A stretch of 64,000 nucleotides of DNA, from positions 36,382 to 100,381 of the forward strand of contig NZ_JAUCRB010000004.1 of NCBI RefSeq assembly GCF_030373985.1. Direction: 5' to 3'. Positions within the stretch are counted from its first letter, which is position 1, and every line of letters begins with the position of its first letter. Below, piece after piece: positions 57,471 through 64,000 of this stretch. Origin of the DNA: Wolbachia pipientis. Lineage in GTDB: Bacteria; Pseudomonadota; Alphaproteobacteria; Rickettsiales; Anaplasmataceae. The position numbers were made by a program, and so were the translations under genes. The notes below the pieces were generated by a model. The model made no database searches and was not told the DNA's origin. It saw only the letters and a list, made by a program, of their open reading frames with translations.

Positions 57471-58352
57471 ATGGCAGTTAGACTTATTCCAGATAACCTC
57501 AATATCAAGTTTAGTAAGTATAGGAAGTTAACTGCACTCATTAGTATTATTCTTGTCATTTTTTCAATGCTTATTGTTACGCTGCGTGGAGTGGATTTAG
57601 GCATAGACTTTACAGGTGGAATTTTGATGGAAATAAAATCTTCAAGCGAAGATCGTACTGTTCTTGATGTATTGAAAGAAAATGGCCTTACGGTACAGAG
57701 TTCAAAAGCGGGTGATAATTTAGTCATGAGTTTTAAAGAAGAGGGAGATGAAGATAAAATTAAAAAGATAAAAAGCATACTAGAAGAAAAGCTGGGTAGC
57801 TCAATAAACTACCGTAAAGTAGACTATGTGGGACCTCAAATAGGCCCAACACAGATATTTGAAGGAATATTATCCATGTTGATTGCTATTGTTGGAATAT
57901 TCTTTTACGTTTGGTTTAGATTTAATTGGCAATGTGGATTTGGTGGAATAATAGCACTGATTCATGACGTGATTTTAACCATTGGTTTTATTAGCTTGAC
58001 TGGCATTGAGTTTAATATTTCATCAGCTGCAGCTCTCCTTACTGTAATTGGTTATTCAATCAATAATTCAGTAGTTATATATGATCGAATTCGAGAGTAT
58101 CAAAAGAGTGATAAAAATAGGCAGTTGAGTGAGGTAGTAGATGCAAGTATTAACACTACATTATTTCGCACTGTCTTAACCTCAGGTACGACTCTTCTTG
58201 CTGTTATTCCTTTGACATTAACTTGTGCAGGTGCAGTCAGAGACTTCTGCTTGATTGTCTTTTTTGGTATTTTAATTGGCACTTGTTCTGCAATATTTAT
58301 CTCTGCTCCTATATTGACCTGCAAGGCTTTAATGAGCAGATTCTCGGTATAA
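57471..58352 (+). CDS. secF: protein translocase subunit SecF
   Basis: SecF pairs with SecD to help protein export by the proton gradient. The 293 residues show an N-terminal membrane helix, a periplasmic domain starting at [16 protein letters not shown], and five membrane helices at the C-terminus ([18 protein letters not shown], then [19 protein letters not shown]). The length is normal. The gene is about 17 kb from secD. Its last 24 bp overlap the convergent protease gene. Confidence 0.94.
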   Translation: MAVRLIPDNLNIKFSKYRKLTALISIILVIFSMLIVTLRGVDLGIDFTGGILMEIKSSSEDRTVLDVLKENGLTVQSSKAGDNLVMSFKEEGDEDKIKKIKSILEEKLGSSINYRKVDYVGPQIGPTQIFEGILSMLIAIVGIFFYVWFRFNWQCGFGGIIALIHDVILTIGFISLTGIEFNISSAAALLTVIGYSINNSVVIYDRIREYQKSDKNRQLSEVVDASINTTLFRTVLTSGTTLLAVIPLTLTCAGAVRDFCLIVFFGILIGTCSAIFISAPILTCKALMSRFSV

Positions 58353-58841
58353 TATCAGCTTATTATCACTTATAGTGAAATGAAAATATCTCAAAAAACT
58401 CATTCCAAGTAATGAATGGGACATGGGATGGGTGTTAACGCTGGCCTGTAAGTCATTGATTAAAAAATTTCCTATTTTGACTTGAGGTATTTGAATCACC
58501 CCAGCTCTTATTTGGCCTTTTGCAGTTTCATATATTTTAAAATTTTGAATATTTTGTAGGTTAATACCAGCATATAGTGCATCTTTTTGTGATAGAACAA
58601 TGTCGGTTGCACCGGTGTCAAGCAAAAACGTTATATTATGACCATTGACTTGAGCTTGAATATAAAAGTGTCCATCATATGATTTTGTGAATTCGATACT
58701 GCCATTATTCTGAATCCTTCCTTTATATGGTAAAAAAGTGCTGAGAAATCTGTTTGTTAGTTTGTCCATTTGTGAATCGATAATCATTGCAGTAATAATT
58801 ATTATTAGTAGCCAAATAACTAAATTTTTTACCACTTTCAT
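58329..58841 (-). CDS. membrane-anchored retropepsin-like aspartic protease
   Basis: This 170-residue protein has an N-terminal membrane anchor ([18 protein letters not shown]), a periplasmic linker, and one aspartic-protease lobe with the active-site motif [12 protein letters not shown] near residue 76. A flap-like region and [11 protein letters not shown] follow near the end. It fits the TIGR02281-type clan AA family of bacteria, in which two subunits form the active site. The substrate is unknown. It overlaps the 3' end of secF tail to tail. Confidence 0.88.
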   Translation of the reverse strand: MKVVKNLVIWLLIIIITAMIIDSQMDKLTNRFLSTFLPYKGRIQNNGSIEFTKSYDGHFYIQAQVNGHNITFLLDTGATDIVLSQKDALYAGINLQNIQNFKIYETAKGQIRAGVIQIPQVKIGNFLINDLQASVNTHPMSHSLLGMSFLRYFHFTISDNKLILYRESAH

Positions 58842-58894
58842 ATCAGATCTCTTACATGATCATTATTTAAGCAAAAAATTAACAACGCGCTACT

Positions 58895-58985
58895 GATTTC
58901 ATTCTAGCGTGTGACGCTGGAATCTAGAAAGAAGAAAGGTAGATTCAAGTGTCAACTATTTGGATGATAAATAGGAACTTATTGT
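58895..58985. repeat. palindromic element
   Basis: CATTCTAGCGTGTGACGCTGGAATCTAGA (58901-58929) is an imperfect palindrome of the family, and AAGTGTCAACTATTTGGATGA follows (58950-58970). It lies in the 274 bp gap between the protease gene and yidC. The remaining gap has an AT-rich leader ending in AAGGTGG, a possible ribosome-binding sequence, 20-25 bp before yidC. Confidence 0.55.
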
Positions 58986-59115
58986 TAAAATTTGAAGCCA
59001 TTACAATAAATTTTAAATACTAGCGTTAAAAGTCATTATTAAAAATAAGTAAATTTTATTGTTTTAGTACAATATTTAATATAAACTTTAAGGTGGTAAA
59101 TTTAGCTTAAGTTTT

Positions 59116-60834
59116 ATGTCAGAAGCAAGAAATCTAATTTTGGTAGCTATCCTTTCCGTGTTAATTATGGTATCTTGGCGCGTTATTTATGATAATTTTC
59201 TTAATGCGGGCCAAGACCACCCGTCAATTGAAAATATTGAACACATAGAATCTTCTAACGGTCTTGCTTCTATAATACACCAAAACCGTTCCGAAATTAT
59301 TAACTTTACTCGAGAACAAAGAGTTAATTTAGCCAATAATATGATTAAGGGGTCTATTTCTTTAAAAGGTGCAAGGTTTGATGACTTAATTTTAAATAAT
59401 TACCACTTAGAACCAAGTTCTTCTTCTCCACAAGTGGTGTTGCTATCACCTGCGGAGTCAGAAGATGTATATTTCGCAGAATTTGGGTGGCTGGATCCAA
59501 GTAACAAAATTAGAGTCCCAGATTCTAAATCAGTCTGGCAAGCAGATGAAACTGAACTAACTAGTCAAAAAGCGGTCAATTTGTTTTGGGATAATAAAAA
59601 TGGCACTGTCTTTAGAATGAAAATTAGCCTTGACGATAATTACATGTTTAAAATTGAGCAAATTGTTGAAAATAACACGAAAGATAATATAGTTTTGGTT
59701 CCTTATGGTAAAATTAACCGTAAACGCACTAATATTAGTGAATCTTATTGGATATCACATGAGGGAGTGCTGGGTACGTTTGATAACAAACTAGAGGAGT
59801 GGACATATAAGGATATTGCCAAGAGACATTTAATAAAAACAAACACGAATGAAAAAAATTGGTTTGGTTTTGCTGACAAATACTGGTTTACAGCCATCAT
59901 ACCTGAAAAATCTGATAAAATAAATGTAAGCATTAAACACACGAACGTTAACAATGTTGATAAATTCCAAGTAGATTTTATTAAGCATTACAAGAGCATA
60001 CTTCCTGGTACAAGTATTTCTAATGTGAATTACTTTTTCGCTGGAGCAAAAAAGTTGAATTTGCTGGATTATTATAAGAGTACTCTCAATATACCTTTAT
60101 TTGATAAAGCCGTAGATTTTGGTGTTCTCTACTTTATAACTAAGCCAGTGTTTTTACTGCTTGAGTACTTTAACTTCGTTTTAAAAAACTTTGGCTTAGC
60201 AATATTGTTGCTGACTTTAGTAATCAAACTTTTTATGCTTCCTTTATCTAATAGGTCATGTGTTTCAATGTTTAAGATGAAGAGTCTACAGCCTGAAGTG
60301 GCTCGTATAAAAGAGTTGTATAAAAACAATAGCTTAAAACAGCATAAAGAGACAATTGCATTGTTCAAGAAAAACAACATAAACCCAATTTCGAGCATTC
60401 TTCCTATGGTAATACAAATACCAGTTTTTTTTGCTCTATATAAAGTATTATTTGTTACTATAGAGATGAGGCATGCTCCTTTTTGTTTATGGATTAAGGA
60501 TCTTTCGGCCCCCGACCCAGCAAACATTTTCACATTATTTGGATTATTTAATTACAATTTCCCTATTTCAGTAGGCATTTTACCTATAATTTTAGGTATT
60601 ACCATGATAATTCAGCAAAAGATCAATGAGAAAGATCAGGTCAATAAAGATGATGTGCAAATGAACGTTATGAAATTTTTACCTTATATTTCTACCTTTA
60701 TTTTTTCCTCTTTTCCTGCAGGCCTGGTAGTATATTGGATATTTAGTAACATCATAACTTTAATTCAGCAATCATTGATAAAGTTCTTTTTAACAAAGAA
60801 AGTGGGAATAAATGTCGAAAATACTGATAGTTAA
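59116..60834 (+). CDS. yidC: membrane protein insertase YidC
   Basis: YidC inserts and folds inner-membrane proteins with or without SecYEG. The 572-residue protein has an N-terminal helix ([21 protein letters not shown]), a large periplasmic beta domain (about 60-330) and the conserved five-helix core. Core signatures are the [19 protein letters not shown] helix, [17 protein letters not shown] and [15 protein letters not shown]. The length is normal for Gram-negative YidC. Its 3' end overlaps ribH by 23 bp. Confidence 0.95.
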   Translation: MSEARNLILVAILSVLIMVSWRVIYDNFLNAGQDHPSIENIEHIESSNGLASIIHQNRSEIINFTREQRVNLANNMIKGSISLKGARFDDLILNNYHLEPSSSSPQVVLLSPAESEDVYFAEFGWLDPSNKIRVPDSKSVWQADETELTSQKAVNLFWDNKNGTVFRMKISLDDNYMFKIEQIVENNTKDNIVLVPYGKINRKRTNISESYWISHEGVLGTFDNKLEEWTYKDIAKRHLIKTNTNEKNWFGFADKYWFTAIIPEKSDKINVSIKHTNVNNVDKFQVDFIKHYKSILPGTSISNVNYFFAGAKKLNLLDYYKSTLNIPLFDKAVDFGVLYFITKPVFLLLEYFNFVLKNFGLAILLLTLVIKLFMLPLSNRSCVSMFKMKSLQPEVARIKELYKNNSLKQHKETIALFKKNNINPISSILPMVIQIPVFFALYKVLFVTIEMRHAPFCLWIKDLSAPDPANIFTLFGLFNYNFPISVGILPIILGITMIIQQKINEKDQVNKDDVQMNVMKFLPYISTFIFSSFPAGLVVYWIFSNIITLIQQSLIKFFLTKKVGINVENTDS

Positions 60835-61240
60835 TTCAATTTACTATGCTGAAGTAGCAAACCTTTTGCTTGAAGGTGCAACTGATAAATTAAAAGGCAG
60901 TAATACTAATTACGACGTAGTTGAGGTTCCTGGTGGATTTGAAATACCGGCTGCAATTCTTTTTGCAATCAAGAGTGGACATGTTAATTATGAAGGTTAT
61001 TTAGCTCTTGGGTGCGTAATTTGTGGTGAAACTGATCATTATCAATATGTTTGTAAGGGAATAATAGAAGGCTTGAGCAGAGTTGTTATGCGTTACGCGG
61101 TGCCACTTGGTATGGGTGTAATTACTGCTGACAGCAAAGATAAAGCTTTGGTAAGAGCTGATAAGAACAAAAAGAACATCGGTGGTCACGCAGCCTCAGC
61201 TGTTTTGCATATGGTAGATTTATACAAAAAATTAAGCTGA
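60812..61240 (+). CDS. ribH: 6,7-dimethyl-8-ribityllumazine synthase
   Basis: RibH condenses the RibA/RibD product with DHBP in the penultimate riboflavin step. The 142-residue protein has [11 protein letters not shown] (substrate site), the conserved [15 protein letters not shown] catalytic region with His, and [11 protein letters not shown] at the end. It lies between yidC and nusB with overlaps on both sides, so it is cotranscribed. A ribH-nusB pair is common in proteobacteria. It belongs with ribA at 13774. Confidence 0.94.
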   Translation: MSKILIVNSIYYAEVANLLLEGATDKLKGSNTNYDVVEVPGGFEIPAAILFAIKSGHVNYEGYLALGCVICGETDHYQYVCKGIIEGLSRVVMRYAVPLGMGVITADSKDKALVRADKNKKNIGGHAASAVLHMVDLYKKLS

Positions 61241-61722
61241 TGGAGGGAGAATCTGTAGACAAGGAATGGCGTATGAAAAGAGGCGCAGCGAGATTTCTTG
61301 CTGTACAAGTTGCTTATTCAAATATTTTTATAGGTTACAACAAAAGCACTTTGGAGTTAGAAAACTGTGAGTTTAGGGACTACGTAAATAAGTTAGTAGA
61401 TATATTTGAATGTAAAGGATTTGATTATCAGCTCTTAGAAAAATTGTCATATGAAATTATAAAGAACGGTGAAAAATATGATAAAGTAATAGAGCGTTAT
61501 TTACACCCAAGCTGGTCTCTTTCACGTTTAAATCTCATAAGCTTATCTATTTTGCGTGTTGCAATATGTGAATTAGCTAATTGTGATACACCTGCTCCAG
61601 TTGTTATTAATGAATATACTAATATTGCATCTGATTTGCTTGATAAGCCAAGTAAAGTTGGTTTCATTAATGGATTGTTAGATAAGGCAAAAGGTGCAGT
61701 CAAGCTAAACAAAAATTCTTGA
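61240..61722 (+). CDS. nusB: transcription antitermination factor NusB
   Basis: NusB binds boxA RNA with NusE (S10) during rRNA transcription. The 160-residue, all-helical protein has the N-terminal [15 protein letters not shown] and the C-terminal [20 protein letters not shown] and GFINGLLDK signatures. The ATG overlaps the ribH stop (ATGGAG within GCTGATGGAG), so translation is coupled. A start further in at MKRGAAR is possible but the first has good coupling. Confidence 0.93.
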   Translation: MEGESVDKEWRMKRGAARFLAVQVAYSNIFIGYNKSTLELENCEFRDYVNKLVDIFECKGFDYQLLEKLSYEIIKNGEKYDKVIERYLHPSWSLSRLNLISLSILRVAICELANCDTPAPVVINEYTNIASDLLDKPSKVGFINGLLDKAKGAVKLNKNS

Positions 61723-61882
61723 CAGTTTTTTTACAGCGTGTAACAAGGAGCAAAGAACCAGTGCCTAAGTATTTGGAAAACAAGAAAGTGGCAATGGAAT
61801 AACAAAGGGTAGTACAAAAGGTCTTTTATATTCTTTAGGATCTGTGGTAGACTGACAAAGATTATTTAATTATAAGTAACAA

Positions 61883-62146
61883 ATGATAAAAGACGAGAAG
61901 TCGAAAACACTTTTTGAAGTGGAAGGAACAGTAACCACTTTGTTACCTGCAGCGGAGTTTAGAGTGAAGTTAGATAATGAGCATGAGATTGTTTGCCATG
62001 TATCGGGGAAAGTGAGAAGGAGTAAAATACGCATTGTTATTGGAGATAAGGTATTAGTAGAGATGAGTATTTACGATAGGAATGCGAGAAAGGGTAGGAT
62101 AATTAGAAGGCTTAAAGATACAGGTGAAAGAACAATCTCTAAATAA
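61883..62146 (+). CDS. infA: translation initiation factor IF-1
   Basis: IF-1 binds the ribosomal A site during initiation. The 87-residue OB-fold protein shows VEGTVTTLLPAAEFRVKLDN, VCHVSGKVRRSKIRI and VLVEMSIYDRNARKGRIIRR. It is slightly longer than E. coli InfA (72), with short extensions at both ends. It overlaps maf by 23 bp. It follows nusB after 160 bp in which I see no gene. Confidence 0.95.
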   Translation: MIKDEKSKTLFEVEGTVTTLLPAAEFRVKLDNEHEIVCHVSGKVRRSKIRIVIGDKVLVEMSIYDRNARKGRIIRRLKDTGERTISK

Positions 62147-62720
62147 TCTTATTCTTGCTTCATCATCAGAAAGGCGTATAGCTTTGCTAAAACAAATAAA
62201 TATTAAGCCAGGCTTAATTTTGCCAGCAGATATTGACGAAACCCCTTTGAAAAAAGAACTTCCAAAGGATTACTCAATCCGTATGGCAAAAGACAAGGCT
62301 GAGAAAATACGAAGTTCAAATCCAAATTATTTTGTGCTTGGTGTTGATACAGTTGTAGCTTGTGGTAGAAGGATATTGCTTAAAACTGAAAACGTTGAGC
62401 AAGCAGAAAAATGCATTCGTTTGTTATCAGGAAGAAGACATAGAGTATACACCAGTGTGTGTCTATTAACTCCCGATCGATCCAAACAACATATTAGAAG
62501 TGTAGTTACAATAGTAAAGTTTAAACGTCTCAGTGAACAAGAAATTAAGTATTATTTGGCATCAGAAGAGTGGAAAAATAAGGCAGGGGGGTGCAACATA
62601 CAAGGCCTTGCTGGAGTGTTTGTATTGTTCTTACGTGGCTCTTACTCTTCTGTTATAGGGTTACCATTACATGAAACCTATTGTTTGCTAAGTAATTATT
62701 TTAACCTTGATTTATCTTGA
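62124..62720 (+). CDS. maf: Maf family nucleotide pyrophosphatase
   Basis: This is a 198-residue Maf protein, a house-cleaning enzyme that hydrolyses non-canonical or dTTP/UTP nucleotides to monophosphates. Signatures are LILASSSERRIALLKQ at the start, FVLGVDTVVACGRRIL, and WKNKAGGCNIQGLAG near 155-169. The start is a GTG (62124) inside infA, and the coupling suggests it is used. Its last 9 bp overlap the convergent gene at 62712. The length is normal. Confidence 0.92.
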   Translation: MKEQSLNNLILASSSERRIALLKQINIKPGLILPADIDETPLKKELPKDYSIRMAKDKAEKIRSSNPNYFVLGVDTVVACGRRILLKTENVEQAEKCIRLLSGRRHRVYTSVCLLTPDRSKQHIRSVVTIVKFKRLSEQEIKYYLASEEWKNKAGGCNIQGLAGVFVLFLRGSYSSVIGLPLHETYCLLSNYFNLDLS

Positions 62721-64000
62721 AGCACCTTTAGTGTTTTTTTCTTGTTGCTCAGCAATATATTTAGTCCAAAGTAATCTTCTGTTTTTATTACCTAGCGCGG
62801 TTCTATTGCTATCATGACTATTAGTGTGTTCTACTAAAGTATCTTCTCTTTCTTTTTCTATTATTCCAATTTTTAGTTGCACTTCATCTTTTTTTAGCAA
62901 TTTATGTAGATTAAGCTTTTTATCTATAGTCGACTTAGTATCAGTGTCTTCTCGTTCTGCCACTTTTTTTACATCTGTTGAATTGTCTTTCAACAGTCCA
63001 TCTTTTAATAAAAGTTCTCTAGTTTGTTTGCTCATTCCTTTCTGATTTGCTGGTTTTAATCCATGTTGCTCTTGGCTGAATTTCTTTTGTAACTCTGATT
63101 CATCTTTATTTTGTGGTGGCTTGTTAGTAAAATCGACTTTCTTTAATCCGCGATTATCCTGATTAAGTCTTGCTTTAAGTTCTGATGTACCCTCACTTTG
63201 TAGCGGTTTATTGGAGAAATCAGCCTTCTTTAACTGTTTCGAATCTACTTGAGATTGTACACTATTAGCATGAATTTGAGATGAAGAGCCCGAGTCACTT
63301 TGTTTAACATTCCTTCTTTTTTCCTTCCAATTTTCTAATGCTTCACTTATTTTTTGATAATTCAACTCCTCCTCAGGTTCCTCGCCACTTCTACGAGAAC
63401 TTTTTTGTAATTGAGTGCCACTATTTTGTTCAACATCTATATTTCCCTCAATACTAACTGGAGATATAAGTCTGTTACTATTATTCTCCCTTTTCTTTCC
63501 GATATTACCTTGGCTACTTTTCTTAGATAAATTTTCCTCTAGAGCATCAAGATTTTGATTACTTTCTTTACCTTCAATTTTATTCTTTAGCCATTTGTAT
63601 ATTGGTTTCTCTTCTTTTATTTTTTCTAAAACGTTCTCTAAGAATGAATCTTTAGGAATATGTTTTTCAATGACTTGTTGTGCTGGCTTTTTCAATCCTT
63701 TATCTAACCTTTTCAATACTTCTTTTAGCTCGCTTGTCGCTTGATCATCTGAGTGAGTAGATTGAGTACTTTTTGACTCCTTACCAATTGGCTCACTTGA
63801 CACTGTATGAGTTTCACTATTACGATCCTTACTATTTTTTCTATGTTCTTCTAATGTTTCATCTTCTTTTTGGTGATTTAACTTCTCTTCCTCAAGCTTC
63901 CTGGTTAGGTGTTTCGAATCTACTTGAGATTGTACACTATTAGCATGAATTTGAGATGAAGAGCCCGAGTCACTTTGTTTAACATTCCTTCTTTTTTCCT
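62712..64000 (-). CDS. large repetitive hydrophilic protein, partial (N-terminus off the right edge)
   Basis: The frame is open from the stop at 62712 to the window edge, at least 429 codons. A GTG at 63803 is not taken as the start because the frame goes on with similar composition. The protein is rich in Lys, Glu, Ser, Asn and Gln, without membrane segments, and probably disordered with helical parts. About 29 codons (63236-63322) recur exactly at 63911-64000, 225 codons away. Two 29-residue units (LKKADFSNKP, then LKKVDFTNKP) are in tandem at about 63235-63060. The family is not recognised. Tandem LKK motifs hint at actin-binding WH2-like repeats. Confidence 0.75.
   Translation of the reverse strand, partial: EKRRNVKQSDSGSSSQIHANSVQSQVDSKHLTRKLEEEKLNHQKEDETLEEHRKNSKDRNSETHTVSSEPIGKESKSTQSTHSDDQATSELKEVLKRLDKGLKKPAQQVIEKHIPKDSFLENVLEKIKEEKPIYKWLKNKIEGKESNQNLDALEENLSKKSSQGNIGKKRENNSNRLISPVSIEGNIDVEQNSGTQLQKSSRRSGEEPEEELNYQKISEALENWKEKRRNVKQSDSGSSSQIHANSVQSQVDSKQLKKADFSNKPLQSEGTSELKARLNQDNRGLKKVDFTNKPPQNKDESELQKKFSQEQHGLKPANQKGMSKQTRELLLKDGLLKDNSTDVKKVAEREDTDTKSTIDKKLNLHKLLKKDEVQLKIGIIEKEREDTLVEHTNSHDSNRTALGNKNRRLLWTKYIAEQQEKNTKGASR

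Overview
The window is AT-rich, densely coded chromosome from an obligate intracellular alphaproteobacterium of the order Rickettsiales, most likely Wolbachia. The evidence is a tRNA-Leu, ribA, virB8-virB9-virB10-virB11-virD4 cluster followed by the remains of a Wsp-family surface protein gene (wspB), decayed ankyrin-repeat genes, a degraded group II intron, a gene-transfer-agent remnant, an Rpn-type nuclease fragment, and many short palindromic repeats of the Wolbachia type. I do not assign a supergroup or strain.

Layout. 1-4223: cold-shock protein and DEAD-box helicase, then atpG and pmbA, all on the minus strand. 4224-6640: repeat remnants with a dead group II intron. 6640-13477: purA, a badly decayed unknown gene, a shortened glutamine-synthetase-like gene, dnaA, and a secreted metallophosphoesterase. 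13596-22125: a consensus-like promoter, tRNA-Leu(GAG), ribA, the type IV secretion genes and the wspB pseudogene. 22306-33590: prmC; two decayed ankyrin-membrane genes on either side of pdhB, mgtE and prfB; a broken membrane-protein gene; a GTA tail-gene remnant that runs into an Rpn fragment. 33800-52610: housekeeping block (ppdK, pyrE, a dicarboxylate symporter, secD, hemC, murB, ispG, dnaG, an rpiB-ubiG fusion, metG, dnaB, tRNA-Leu(CAA), an RDD protein). 52611-54731: repeats and another dead gene. 54732-64000: ccmF, a dead HTH regulator, secF, an aspartic protease, yidC-ribH-nusB, infA-maf, and a large repetitive hydrophilic protein running off the right edge.

How the genes work together. 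The vir genes encode core, inner-membrane and ATPase parts of a type IV secretion system. They are cotranscribed with the riboflavin gene ribA, and ribH lies elsewhere in the window. SecD, SecF and YidC serve membrane insertion and export but are dispersed. PPDK, PDH-E1 beta, RpiB, PyrE and PurA fit a gluconeogenic, nucleotide-making endosymbiont.

Most notable points: the prfB frameshift site keeps its Shine-Dalgarno-like stimulator and CUU codon but has CGA where UGA is expected; palindromic elements appear to sit in frame inside ppdK and ccmF; RpiB and UbiG are fused; a repeat family of about 300 bp occurs five times, twice beside a short inverted-repeat element; and the last gene has tandem LKK-type units that resemble WH2 actin-binding motifs.
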